In this document: piece by piece, positions 46,275-58,254 of the stretch
Layout of the letters: the number at the start of each line of letters is the position of its first letter
How positions within the stretch are numbered: position 1 is the first letter of the stretch
Assembly (NCBI GenBank): GCA_035578155.1
Contig: JAPWDM010000046.1
Location: forward strand, 2,511,472-2,575,471
DNA: 64,000 bases
Source: Brachynemurus nebulosus
Taxonomy: Eukaryota > Arthropoda > Insecta > Neuroptera > Myrmeleontidae
Direction: 5' to 3'
Program-made: the position numbers and the translations under genes
Notes under the pieces: generated by a model
What the model was told of the DNA's origin: nothing
The model's input: only the letters and a program-made list of their open reading frames with translations
Database searches by the model: none

Positions 46275-46705
46275 TAGTGATGGAGAACTATCGATAGTCC
46301 CGACTATCGATAGTTCTGACTATCGATAGTCCCGACTATCGATAGTTACGATAGTCGTGAAACTATCGATAGTTATCGATAGTTTATCGATAGTTTTTGA
46401 TACCCAAGTTGGGCGGCATTTAGATAGCCGGCGAGCAAAAAAAAAAAAGAAAGAAAAAAGGTCGCCAGTTTTACGCTGGGGCGGAATTATTCTTTTTTGG
46501 CCGGAAATTCCCTTAAAATGGTTGTTTTTATATCTCTGCCTATAATTTCTACGAAATTTTTATTATCTTTAGTATTTATAGGTAAACGAAACGACTGAAA
46601 AAAAGTATCGAAAACTATCGATAGTAAAAAAAAAATATCGATAGTTTTCGATAGTCAAAACTATCGATAGTTATCGATAGTGCTATCGATAGTTCTCCAC
46701 CACTG
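46275..46705. mobile_element. hAT-type MITE with 12 TATCGATA sites
   Basis: The termini are TAGTGATGGAGAAC and GTTCTCCACCACTG. A perfect 8-bp duplication CTATTCAC stands at 46267-46274 and 46706-46713. There are seven TATCGATA octamers in the left 130 bp and five in the right 90 bp, mostly as CTATCGATAG. No transposase is present. The octamer equals the DRE bound by DREF, itself a hAT-derived BED-finger protein in flies. Confidence 0.9.
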
Positions 46706-46779
46706 CTATTCACATGTATGTATTAGTCTTTTATTATAATAAACAAAGTTCTGTCTCAGCTTACTGCAATATAATTACC

Positions 46780-47600
46780 CTAGCTCTGTCTCAAGTTGAA
46801 AAATTAAAATTAAGCAGATTTTTTAAGCTTATGTAATGAAGATACTTTTTTTTCTGAATTTTAAATAAAGAAGAAATTGAAATTTATGTTATGATATAAT
46901 ATTATTAAATATAAAAAAAAATAAAAATAACATCATATATTTGTACGCACGGAAAAAAATTTTAAATGGATCGATTTTGAAAATTTTTTCACTAGTAATT
47001 ATTAATGTTAGATAGTTAAACAATTTTAAATGGATTTAAGGTACCTTATGTGAGATCCGTCAAGGTTTTGGGGACCTAAAAACGCCAAAAATTAATTACC
47101 CAATCGATTTTGAAAATTTTTTCACCGTTAGTAAGTTAAAGTATTTGAATTAATTAATTAAATAATGTCCGCAAAAACCTTACGGATTGCCATAAGTTAT
47201 ATGAGATCCTAGGACCCATTTCTTGCTGTTAGAGTATTAAAATTATTTTAGATGAATAAAGATTATGTTGTATGAGTTCCGTCAGGGTTTATTGATTCCA
47301 TAATTGTAAAAAATAAACTAACCGACCAATTTGAAAACGCCTAAAATAAGCTATCGAACTGATTCTGAAAATTTTCTCACTGCTAAAGAACTAAATTATT
47401 TTAGATGGATACAACTATGCTGTACAAAGTCCGTTCGGGTTCTTGGGTCCCAAAAATAGCAAAACTAATTACCCAGCTGACTTTAAAAATTCTTTTACTC
47501 TTAGAAAGCTATTTTAAATGGGTACGGGTCTTAGATGAGATCCGCCAGTGTCCAATATTTAGAAATTCGCTATTTTTTGCAGATGCTGCGACCGGGGTAT
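46780..47600. repeat. second, diverged copy of the 37-43 kb repeat family
   Basis: 46790-47160 matches the right arm of the 37179-40047 inverted repeat (CTGTCTCAAGTTGAA, ACCAAATAATGTCCGC-like). 47200-47560 holds two to three degraded ~121-bp units. 47567-47600 carries the GATGCTGCGAC tract. Confidence 0.65.
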
Positions 47601-49009
47601 TTTAATATTTAAAAATAAAACACAAAGGCAATTGGCGGATATGCATGGGTAGAAATGCCCTCGTACGAATTGTGTTGGCTTTTTTCCTGCTAACTGCTAT
47701 CGGCACAAAATTGAAATTTACTGAGATTCAGCCATAAAAACTTAAAATCTTTTTTTAAAACCTCGATCTGCCGGACACTCCTCATCAAATTTGAAACCAC
47801 CTAAATGACAAATCGCTTGTAGACTTTCAATCACATTTCGCTTGTAGACATTCAATACCGAAGATGTAGCGAAAAATTCGACTTCCGTGATGGGGCCCCG
47901 CTGCTCACGGCGTTTTTTTTTTCAATTCAATTTTTTTTTCAACACTTTTCACAGTTAGGCATCTTTTATCCATTAAATTTGAAAAAAAAATTTTGAAAAA
48001 ATTTTTTTTAAAATTAAAAAAAAAAAAATTAAAATAAAATTTTGAAAAAAATTTTAAAATAATCCTTTTCAATTTTGAAAAAAATTTGGAAAAATTTTTT
48101 TTCTCAATTTTAAAATTTTAGTGGAAAAAGTGCCTAACTTCTGTAAAAAAAAGTTAAAAAAAATGGAATTTTTCATTCAATAACTTCTGTAAAAAAAGTT
48201 AAAAAAAATGGAATTTTTCATTCAATTTTGCTTCTTTAATGTTTTTTCTGAAATTTTGAACACACGGTTTAGGAAAACCATTCGATAGATCGGTCTACCG
48301 ATTTGCAGGGTTATTGGGAGTAGAGTGTGGTGTAAAAATTCGTACAAACATTAGATTCCTCAGCAATGCTCGCAAGGATGCGAACAATTTTTTACAACAA
48401 GGAAAAAAGTCCTTTTTTTCCACATTTTTTCAGGTTAAAATTACGGACGAAAAAATTTTTTTCTCCAAAATACGCGACCTAGCCTTGTAGGAAATTTATT
48501 CCAGATTCCAAAACTGCCCTTCATTTTTTTGTTCGATCACTGGTTACTGAGATATCGATGGTTAAACCAAAAAGGATCATTTTGCATTCAAAGTTGGATA
48601 TCTCCGGAACAGTTCACGTAGAGAAAAATTTTTAAAAGGAAATTGAAGCTGAATAAACAGGCTATCTAGTCAATACCATGGCTTTACTGTAGAGAAATTT
48701 TTTAAGCCCGTAGATCGAAAGGAAAAGAGCAAAAAATTTTCAATTTTCAATTTTTGTGTTATTCCTTACAATTGCTCAATAACTGTTACTCTTAAAAATT
48801 TTTGGACGAAAGATCTGAAAGCTAGGATCTTGGAGCTTCAAAATACTTTTTTTATCATCCCGATACGACCATTTTTCACGTGAATACAGCCCTTCAAAAA
48901 TCACTAAAAAATTAACAATTTTTTCTTTTGTTCCTTTAATTTTTTGTAGTAGTATATATCTCAGAAACGGTGGCTCTTAGGAAAAAACGTATTGAAACAT
49001 TTTTTATAG
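47601..49009. other. non-coding repeat-derived sequence
   Basis: Poly-A/T-rich stretches around 47930-48250 with a direct repeat of about 44 bp (AACTTCTGTAAAAAAAGTTA-type) at 48136 and 48182. 48540-48950 is the dispersed repeat shared with 22986-23454. No gene was seen. Confidence 0.4.
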
Positions 49010-49474
49010 ATAATTATATGATCTACAATTTTTGTCTGACCTAATTTTATGACAAAACTTACCATTTTGCTGAAAAATGCGAATAACCCATTTTTGACCC
49101 CTTTGATTTTGAATAAAATTTTTTCCACGTACAGAATCGATGAGGAATTTTCAACACTTATTTATAATGGTGTTCCGAACATTCGTACCAATTTTCAGCT
49201 CTCCCCTAATTTTTGTACCTTTACTACTATTTTTAGGACTAAATTGATCAGATTATAATCTATATAAATAATTCTAAAAATATGCATATGAATGTTAATT
49301 ATTTATTATTATTTCTATAGTTTCAAAGTATACTTTGGTAAAAATTTGAACATCTTACAACTGACGTTATAAATTTAAAAAAAATTTTAGTACTTATTTA
49401 AATAAGTATTAATGTAAATTTTACGAAAAAAAATGTGCTCGTAGAAAAAGTATACTGTAAAATATGCGGTAAAA

Positions 49475-49552
49475 GCTTATTTCTCACTCATATGAATTGT
49501 TGCAGTCGCCCTGCGGGCTCGCGCAACAGACTCATATTCGTGAGAAATAAGC
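49475..49552. repeat. hairpin with GC-rich loop
   Basis: The arm GCTTATTTCTCACTCATATG pairs with CATATTCGTGAGAAATAAGC, and the inner TTGTTGC with GCAACA. The ~19-bp loop is GC-rich, unlike the flanks. It is probably a small MITE. Confidence 0.6.
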
Positions 49553-50112
49553 CATTTTTGCCACTTATTTTATACTATTTGCGTGTCTATATTTCAATAG
49601 GTATAAACCTTTTAAATTAAAAAAATCACATTTTCAATTAAAAAAGAATACACTTTAAATTAAAAGGTAGCTTTTAATTTTAATTTTAAACAAAGTTCTT
49701 TTCAAGTTAAATAGTTTACATTCTTGATTAAAAAAATGCCTTTTAAATTAAAAATACTACTTGTAGTATACTTGTACTTCAAGTAAAGATACTTGAAAAA
49801 ATAATAATGGACGTTAATATTTACTTTAATGTTATAATTTTTGCAGCTTCAGAAGTATCTGGAGGTGTACTTGAAAAATCACTGTCACTCTTACATATTT
49901 GCATCATATACGAATAGATTTTTTTCAACTCTTTATTCTTATTATTCATTAATTATAGTTATTTTTTATTTTTAATTAACATTTTGTAGTTATTTTTAAA
50001 TTTAATAAAATTAATATTTCACTTGAATAATGATAAATTTAGACTCTATTTATTTGTTACCATAGAAAATATAAACAACGCCTACCCAATTTGTAATTAA
50101 ATATACGTTGAG

Positions 50113-50169
50113 CGAGAGACAAAGTATTACTTTTTCGCTTTAAAGCGAAAAGTAGTACTTTGTCGCTCG
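50113..50169. repeat. 57-bp near-perfect palindrome
   Basis: Arms CGAGAGACAAAGTATTACTT and AAGTAGTACTTTGTCGCTCG meet at GCTTTAAAGC. There are two mismatches and one indel. It would form a long hairpin in RNA or a cruciform in DNA. Confidence 0.75.
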
Positions 50170-50608
50170 GCAACTAGAGTCCTCGGCAACTAGTCGTTTT
50201 ACGCTCTCTCCACACAGCGCACAAGCCTACTTTCCACTAAGATTGTAGAAAAAAAGTATTACATTTTAATTTAAAAAGAAAAACTTATTAAATTAAGTTT
50301 ACCCTTTTGTTTTTATGTGATTTCTTTTGAAATTCAAGATATTTAGGTACTTATTTTTCGTTTTAACTCGAAAGAAAAATGCAAACTTGGAAGAAATTAA
50401 TAGAATTTCTCCTTTGTTTAAAACGGAAATTTATTAAGCTTCTATTAAATTTTAAGATGAATTTCTTGATGTTTTTATAACGATTTTCATCTTGAATAAA
50501 GAACATAGGAAAATCTTGATTAATTTTTGCTATTTTAGGTAAATTTTTTTCTCTAGGTATTTTTGTGAATACTATTAGTAAACATTATTAACTAACATGT
50601 TCGTCTTA

Positions 50609-52073
50609 CAAGTAAAGGGCCCGAGGCCGGACCTATAGATTTTGATGAAACTTAGATATGTTGTAGAACACTAAAAAATAAGCAACACGTATTTTTTTTA
50701 TCGGCGGAAAAACGGTTTGAAGGGGCGAAATCGCCCTCCAAAAATTGGGGTAAAAATTTAATTTTTTAAATATCTCGAAAACGGTAAGAGATAGAGCAAA
50801 AGTGTAAATTGGCGATATTGCTCTTTTTTAAAGGTATGCAACTCGTTCAAATTGTGTCAACAAGGGTGGCTGGGGGTTAAAATTTAGGGGTTAATTTTGC
50901 AAAAAGTGGGTGAAAATTAAACAATATAAAAATTCTGTTTACAGATTTGAAATCTACGTCAGAAAATCGTACCTGTTTTAGCTCAATGTCCTAATATTAA
51001 GTCCTGGGGTAGTTAACTAGGGGGTGACTGTGTCGAATAGTCGTACTACCTGGGTAGTTCAAGAAGTTCTTCTTCATGGAAAATAGTTTAAGACATTTAG
51101 AAAAACGTAGAAATGAAATTTTCGATTTCAAATTTCAGTTTGAGCAACATTGGAGAGGGGGTGAGTCACCCTCTTAAATTATATACTAAACATACACTCA
51201 TTTTTAATATTAACACTGACAGTGCGTAATAATGTCACAATAAGTGGTTCTGAAGTTTGACTATCGTATGTAAGGTTTTTATTAGGTTTTCATTCATTTT
51301 GAAAATATCGTTATTTTCGGTATCGATAATTTTCGATAACGAAAACTATAACATCCATTAAAAAACAAACCTTATAAAAACTTTACATACGACAGTCCAA
51401 CTTCAGAACCACTTATTGTGACATTATTACCGTCTGTCAGTGTGTTAATATTAAAAATGAGTGTATGTACTAGTATGTAATTTAAGAGGGTGACTCACCC
51501 CCTCACCAATGTTGCTCAAACTGAATTTTGAAATCGAAAATTTCATTTCTACGTTATTCTAAATGTCTTAAATGATTTTCCATGAAGAAAAACTTCTTGA
51601 ACTACCCAAGTAGTATGACTATTCGACACAGTCACCCGCTAGTTAACTACCCCTAGACTTAACATTAGGATATTGAGCAAAAACATGTCAATTAGATTTT
51701 TTGACGTAGATTTCAAATCTGTAAACAAAATTTTTATATTATTTAATTTTTACCCCCTTTTTGCAAAATTAACCTCTAAATTTTAACCCCCAACCACCCC
51801 TGTTGATGTAATTTGAATAAATTTAATATCAATAGATAACTCTTTAAAAAAGAGCAATATCGCCAATTTAAACTTTTGCTCTATCTCTTACCGTTTTCGA
51901 GATATTTAAAAAATTAAATTTTTACCCAAATTTTTTGAGGGCGATTTCACCTCTCTAAACCGTTTTTCCGCCGCCGCCGATAAAAAAAAATACGTGTCGC
52001 TTATTTTTTAGTGTTCTACAACATATCTAAGTTTCATCAAAATCGATAGGTCAGGCCTCGGGCCCTTTACTTG
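50609..52073. mobile_element. 1.46-kb palindromic element flanked by TTA
   Basis: The ends are CAAGTAAAGGGCCCGAGGCC and its complement. TTA lies on each side (50606-50608 and 52074-52076). The arms of about 700 bp are mirror images with roughly 5-8 percent difference around a short centre near 51330 (TATCGATAATTTTCGATAAC). A 3-bp TTA duplication is usual for PIF/Harbinger-type insertion, but no transposase is present. An older, one-armed copy lies at 34425-34640. Confidence 0.8.
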
Positions 52074-53627
52074 TTAGTCTGGCCATAGGCCATAGAGATT
52101 GTTTTTTTAATGTTGGGGTAAGACCCTTTTTTGTATTAATTGTTTTTTGTCACATTCTTTGCCCTGTGTCTAGAAAGTTACTGGATTTGCCAAAAACGCA
52201 TGGAAGCGCTTTTGAGGAGAATTTGATTACCTTTAATTTTGAACTGAATAATTTTTTTTATAAAAATGTATAGTTCTTGAGACATAGTCGAAAATTTTGA
52301 GTACTTTCTCCCTTCCTTCTCTTCCAAACTCGACACTCGAAACTTGGAACTTTTTATTACGGTATCTATGGTAGTGGACAGTGTAACAGTTGCGGCGGTT
52401 TGCCTATATTTAAAATACTTAAAATTCGCGCCCAAATGCTGTTACTTATGTCCTACACAGAACTAACGCTAATTGGATGCCAATAAGTTCCAAAGTCGGG
52501 TTCTATCGAAGAATTACTCTCCGTTGTGTGTTTTGCGAAATCACTTTATTTAAAATTTTTTTACAAAAATTTCATAATAATAATTTACATTATTCAACCA
52601 AAGGTTCAATATTTTATTAAAAAATATAAAATAACGTTGTATCTTAATAAACATTTCCGAACTATTTTTGAGTTTAATTAATTTAAAAACGCCTTAAAAA
52701 AACAATTACATTTTAAATTGGACTTAGAGCAACAATTACTTGGTGCCTAACTCTCACCAGTCCAAAACTCAACTCCCTCTAGTTTCTCATCTTTTTCCAC
52801 ATATATCAATTCGCCACTTGTCCCCACCGCTTAACTATTTTTTAATTCATATCAAACAACAAAACAGGAGAATCACAAAATGACATAATATTATAAATTC
52901 ACTTAGAAGATAATAGTTAAGCTTTACAACGCTTGGTAGCTCATATTTTTTACAAACAGAAATCGCTAGTTATCATAGCCGATACCAAAACCCATTTGAA
53001 ATTTAGTTCATTAATTCAAAATTTGGCCGCTAGATGTCAGTCCCCGTACCATAATATCCGTCACAACAGGTTAGAGCAAGTACAAATTTTATATTTTAAA
53101 TATTGGGTCAAAACATTTTTTTGAACTAATTTGATCGGGCTATAAGTGAATAATCATTGTAATAACTTCAGCTGTTATGTAACCAAAAGAAAACCTTATA
53201 ATATATAAATTTATTACAGTACCAAATCTTTTCGTGATATAATATCAAGAATGTATTATAAACAGTGTGGAATACATTTACTTCTGTACCACCTTGGAAG
53301 TAGCTGCTAATACTATTTCGATTTATAGTACGTTCCTCCACACAGAATCCATGTAAAAAATAGCGCACTTTTCCTTCTACCTAAACTATAATGCGGAAGT
53401 GAACGCATTTAACAGTTTATACTTTTTTAAACTCATGTTTCGAAAAGAGTTGGATGTACTCTAAATTTGTATATTTATAAACTTTTTATAGAGAATAACG
53501 AAAGTTGTCGTGTAACCAGTAGACGAGTAGATACATGCGAAAGGAACTTTTGATGTGTTGTTTATTATGTCAAAACAAAAGTGTGTGCAAAATTCGCCTC
53601 ATCAGAATTTATTCAGAAGGTTTTAAC
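52074..53627. other. non-coding, nothing recognised
   Basis: Ordinary AT-rich sequence. Short ORFs on both strands have no recognisable motif. Confidence 0.35.
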
Positions 53628-54666
53628 CAGTGATAGGCGTTTACGTGTAAACAGTCGGTGTTGACGCTTACAATGTAAAGAGATGTAAACAGAGTAAACG
53701 ACCATAAACTAAGTTAAACACGTAAAGAATCATAAATTACAAGTAATTTGTCAATATTATTACTTAAAAAGAAAAGTGAAGAGTCTAGATTTAAAACATT
53801 AAAAAAATAAAGTAAAAAATGGCAATTCCCAAAAGGAATCTATATATATATATATAAATGCGAAATACCACTCACTCACTCACTCACCTATCAAGAAATC
53901 TCCAAAACTACAATACCTACAAACTTGAAATTTGACATGTAGGTTCCTATTGGGTCGTAGGCGCTCGCTAAGAAAGAGTTTTGCAAAATTTTTTGTCTAA
54001 CCGTCGATATTTACGAAAAACCGTAACATATTAATTTTTTATAACTGTATATAGCAATCTGTGGCCAATTTATCAAAAAATCATAAAAATTTTAAACAAT
54101 TGCTAAGTAATTGCAGAAAAATAATTTTTGTAATTTTAAACTAATAGCTAATAATACATATTGTAAATAGATAAGGTTTTTATTTAATACATATTGTGTC
54201 TTACTGACATTCTTAACTTGAATCTTTGTGATCTAAATTTATTCAAAATTAATTAATTATTTGCTATTATTGGTTCTTTTACTGTTACCAATACAGTGTA
54301 AGTTTGATGTCTACTTTTTTAATATTATACTACAGTAAATGTGTTTTACAATTTTTTAAAATACATCAACAGATAAAATTAAAACATATCATTAAGCGAA
54401 ACCTGATGATGATGAGATTGTCGTATTATCTCTATCGTATGTCAAATTAAGAAGATATAAAAACTGCATTCCGGTACCGAGGAAGCAATTACAAAACAAA
54501 AAAAGGACATTTAGTTAAGTATCAAAACTTTAGTTAATAAATAGTATTGTTCAGTAGCAATTCTTAAATAATTTTTTCTTGTTATTAAAATAAAACTTTT
54601 CAACTCTTTAAAATCTGAATAAGGTAGCCATTTTTCAATTGGAAATAGTTATTCCTGTTATCAGTT

Positions 54667-55326
54667 ATGGAAGAGGAAATTATTATTGTCAACCAAACAC
54701 AAACCCATTGCCAAATAATAAAAATTCCTGGCGATGGCGACTGCCTATTTTCCTCTTTTTCCTATTTGATGTACGGTCATGTCTTAATGGCTGCTCAAAT
54801 TCGTGCTAACATTGTTAGTCATGTGTCAAATAACTGGGAAAGATTTAGACTTTTTACTCAGGAGCAATCGGGATCTCCTTATATTACAAAACGTCGGTAT
54901 GTCACCGAAATGTCTAGACCTCACACCTATGGTACTACTTGTGAACTTAAGGCGGCGGGGGAGATATTCCCTTATGAGTTTCAAGTGTTTCAGGGTGGCA
55001 GTCTTCTTGCTACCTTTGGGGAAGCACTACAGGGAGTTAAACGAATCCGATTCACAGGAAATTTTAATGCAGGACATTTTGATGTTTTAATTCCGTTAGC
55101 TGAATCCACAAATCCTGGTGCCGTCCAACAATCACATACCACCAGCAAGCCAACGGAATGTGAAATAAATTTCGCCTGCAATCTCTCACACATTTTACCT
55201 TGTGCTGAGACTGTTTCTCTCATGGACAATTGTATGTGGCGTGCTCAAGAGTCAGTTCACCTGATAGCCTGGTCATTCTTCAGCCAGAGAAAAAAACCAG
55301 AAATGTTGTTTACAGGGAGGTCCTGA
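54667..55326 (+). CDS. OTU-family cysteine protease (Helitron-borne)
   Basis: 219 codons from ATG 54667, uninterrupted. The OTU signature is PGDGDCLFSSFSYLMYG (residues 21-37), with catalytic Asp23 and Cys26; the catalytic His is in AGHFDVL (His137). The spacing matches the OTU fold, and all three residues are present. OTU enzymes usually remove ubiquitin; in some Helitron/Helentron proteins the OTU domain is a fixed part of a larger polyprotein. Here it stands alone, with about 60 extra residues at the C-terminus rich in Cys and Ser. There is no signal peptide or membrane segment. The intact triad in an otherwise reduced element is notable. Confidence 0.85.
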   Translation: MEEEIIIVNQTQTHCQIIKIPGDGDCLFSSFSYLMYGHVLMAAQIRANIVSHVSNNWERFRLFTQEQSGSPYITKRRYVTEMSRPHTYGTTCELKAAGEIFPYEFQVFQGGSLLATFGEALQGVKRIRFTGNFNAGHFDVLIPLAESTNPGAVQQSHTTSKPTECEINFACNLSHILPCAETVSLMDNCMWRAQESVHLIAWSFFSQRKKPEMLFTGRS

Positions 55327-55865
55327 GTACTTAATCTAAAGGTGAAGTTGAAAGTGATTACCAACTAATTTGTTAACCGAATTCTATACCAAATACCCGG
55401 GGATGGCTAGGGGATTAAAGGGCTCAAATTCCCTATTTCATTGTTGTTAAATTTACAATAGTGTCTTAATCTATAATAGAAAAGTAGGTTACCTTCTCTA
55501 AATAATATATACAACGTTATTTTTTAAAAATTCATTAATTTTCAAACTTAACCGTATAATATTAATACGATCACTTTGATGTTATCAGTATGTTACAGAA
55601 ATTTTTAAAATTTTAAATAAATATTTTTATTTATTTATACTTTTATATTTCCATGTATTTATCTATAATCACAAAAATAAACTTACGGGCCGAGCATTAG
55701 TTCTTTTTTCAACCAAAAAATTGAAAGAATAAAATTAATGAAAAATACAATTTTAATAAAATTGAATAGTAGGCGTCTATAAAAAAACTATTTTTCCATA
55801 TAAAATTTTATTTACTAATTTAAAATAAATTAATGGTAAGCTATTACGTACGTTACTAACAAGTA

Positions 55866-56228
55866 ACACTATCCAACTGATACACACCGATTTTAATGGA
55901 AATAATATACTTATTAAACAGCGAAAAATATTAAATACGTATTTTTTGCTTCGACTAAATATGCTTTTTAGGGATAGAAAGCACCCCTCAAACCCTGGAG
56001 ATGAAACAGTTATGGCTAATTATTTCTAAAACTATACATTTTCTGAAAAAAATGCATAAGACCAAAGTTGTAGAATTTAAAGTGATGCACTTAATGGTGA
56101 CCTTGAATTCGAACTTTATGTCGTTTTTCAAGGTCAATTACATTTACTTTAAATAACTAAAAAAACAAATATTTAATATTTTTCGCTGCTTAATAAGTAT
56201 GTTTCAATTGGTATTAGTTGGGTAGTGT
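55866..56228. mobile_element. MITE with ~95-bp TIRs, TA-flanked
   Basis: The ends are ACACTATCCAACTGATAC and (complement) ACACTACCCAACTAATAC, with TA on both sides. The arms stay similar to AGCGAAAAATATTAAATA. At 363 bp it has no ORF. It is nested in the Helitron. Confidence 0.75.
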
Positions 56229-56429
56229 TATTTTTAAGAAGGTAACTAAACTTTTCTGACCTGTTATTTTTTGTAACTATGGTAATCAGAAAACAAAATG
56301 GTAGATGGTGCTTGCGCGGCGAATTAACTGTAATGTAAATGCGAACTTACGATTCAAAAGCTTGAAAAAAATTTTTACTTTTGATTTGTAATTTTTTGTT
56401 ATGACATTTTTTTTCTTTTTTAAACTAAA

Positions 56430-56540
56430 ATCAACTAAGAGGTCTGATTTTATGCGACTAAAAACAATTAAGAGGTCAGCTTTTATGCGACTAAGAACAA
56501 TTAAGAGGTCTGCGTTCTGCGACTAAACTAAAACTAATTG
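56430..56540. repeat. ~36-bp direct repeats
   Basis: Three units of CAATTAAGAGGTCAGCTTTT followed by ATGCGACTAA. A further unit at 56941-56975 continues the array on the other side of the MITE at 56549-56933, which therefore inserted into it. Confidence 0.75.
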
Positions 56541-56548
56541 AAAACCGT

Positions 56549-56933
56549 CCGGCACAAAGGCTGTAAGTGCCATAATTTACAATATTGCGTTTATTAATGG
56601 AAAATGTAAATATCATCACTTATAACATGTTAAAATCTCAAAGTCCTAAGTTTGTTACTTCAATAGTTATAGTCATGCATTTCATGTAAGTACACAGTCT
56701 AATTTTATGCATATATACTGATGGTACTTCCACTATATTTGAATTTTTAATAAACTTTAATAAATCCTTTGAATTAATGATATTACACTGTATCATTGTA
56801 ATTTTTTTTATACAGTTTTTTAAGAATAAATCCAAATTTTTGTTTTCTTTTTCGATAAATTTTTTCACATTTCATATAGTTTTTATTGATTTTCCAACAA
56901 TATTAAAATTGGTACTTTCAGCCTTTGTGCCGG
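56549..56933. mobile_element. 385-bp MITE with CCGGCACAAAGGCTG ends
   Basis: The left end CCGGCACAAAGGCTGTAAGT and the inverted right end CCGGCACAAAGGCTGAAAGT match over about 22 bp. It interrupts the 36-bp direct repeat. The superfamily is unknown; the flanking bases GT on both sides may be a 2-bp duplication. Confidence 0.65.
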
Positions 56934-57630
56934 GTAGTCTTCAATTAAGAGGTCAGCTTTTATCCGACTACACTCACTATTTTGAACGGTGGGTGGATAG
57001 GGCTCTTGGCGAACCTACCACTTAAAAAAAAGGACTGCGCGCCATGGTGATACCACCAGGTGGTGTGGAAATTCACCAAATCAACTACGTTTAAGAAAAA
57101 CAGCATCATTTTTAACAATTCATTAATTTTCAACTTTAATAATCAACCTATCCAGCTCCATCACGATTATTATTTGTAGAATTTATCTGCAAACTGACAG
57201 ATTAAAAAGCTTAAATTGTTTTAAAATACTGGTATTTACAAGCTTTACATATTTTATGCTTTCACTTTCTGATTTTGCATTCAATTTTTGTTTGATAATC
57301 ACCGTAGCAAAGCACGGGTATCCAGCTAGTATATTTATACAGCCTTGGCCAAAAGTATTGAGCACCCCCATAAAACACGTGTAACTCTAAAATTAATTTA
57401 AAAATGACTTTTCTGGTTAATAATAGAATGAAAGGCAATACTAAGAATTAATTTTAAACAATTGATAAAGGATTATAAGGTACCATAAAACACCTGGCCC
57501 ACAAAATGTGAAATTTCAAGTTTTTTGAAAAATAATGTAACTTATTTGTTAGCCTGTTATTAACTTTCAGGATAACAAGAAGCTGCTGAGTGTTGTTTAT
57601 TCGTATAGTAGAGACAGTTTGTAATACGAA

Positions 57631-58050
57631 ATGCCGAAACAACCAGAACTTACCACAAAAACACGAATAAAATTCCAGATTTTATATGAAGAAGGGAAGA
57701 CTCAAACAGAAATTGCTAAATTAATAAAAGTTTGACGATATGCAGTGCAATTTACAATTAAAAGGTTCGTGGAGACTGGCTCTCACACAAACAAAATGAG
57801 AACGGGCAGAAATCGCGCTACTACTGACCGCCAGATTAGAAAACTTATCCGTGACTCACTTAAGAACCGCAAAAAAACTTCCTCTGAGCTCACTGCAGCT
57901 TTATCGGGAGACATTGGAAAACCAATTAGTTCTCAAACTGTAAGAAGAAGACCCACAGAAGCAGGTTTAAAAAGCCCCAAAGCTAGTAAGAAGCCTTGGC
58001 CCTCCGACAACATCAAGAAAAATCGTTTACAATGGGTTTTTGAGGCCTAG
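57631..58050 (+). pseudogene. Tc1 transposase DNA-binding half, left arm
   Basis: From ATG 57631 the frame has TGA as codon 35 (57733-57735), then continues to the TAG at 58048. The helix-turn-helix parts are visible: LYEEGKTQTEIAKLIKV and KLIRDSLKNRKKTSSELTAA with the GRP-like linker region RTGRNRATT. The DDE domain is deleted. It can produce at most a fragment. Confidence 0.8.
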
Positions 58051-58254
58051 CATTCTTCTGAAGAAGATTGATCCAATGTGGTATGATCCGACGAATCTAG
58101 TTTTGAAGTAAGTTAAATTCTGTACCATCGCATTAAAAGATGCGATTAGATTTGCGGGACCATACCACATTGGACCTATCTTCTTCAGAAGAATGCTGGT
58201 GTCTTAAAGCCCATTCTAAACGATTTTTCTTGATGTTGTTGGAGAGCCAAGGCT

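Larger units (their letters stand above)
36965..49225. mobile_element. possible 12-kb composite element with ~210-bp inverted ends
   Basis: The sequence at 36965-37180 (for example AATTAGGGGAGAGCTGAAAA) is inversely repeated at 49010-49225. Between the two lie the 37179-40047 inverted repeat, the ~121-bp tandem array, and insertions of mariner, Tc1, Penelope and hAT type. The matching ends may bound one large element, or may be two dispersed copies of the same repeat in opposite orientation. Confidence 0.35.
53839..57329 (+). mobile_element. Helitron carrying an OTU protease gene
   Basis: It starts TCTATATATATATATAAATG after A, with CACTCACTCACTCACTCAC close by, and ends GGGTATCCAGCTAG before T. 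A 3' hairpin CCGTAGC-AAA-GCACGG (57302-57317, one bulged A) sits about 9-12 bp before the CTAG. TC start, CTRR end, 3' hairpin and A/T insertion point are the Helitron hallmarks. The Rep/helicase is absent; the only ORF is the OTU gene. Two MITEs (55866-56228 and 56549-56933) are nested inside. Confidence 0.8.

Noticed and set aside
54803..55229. ORFs overlapping the OTU gene in other frames
   Set aside because: Shadows; only the 54667 frame shows the OTU catalytic residues.
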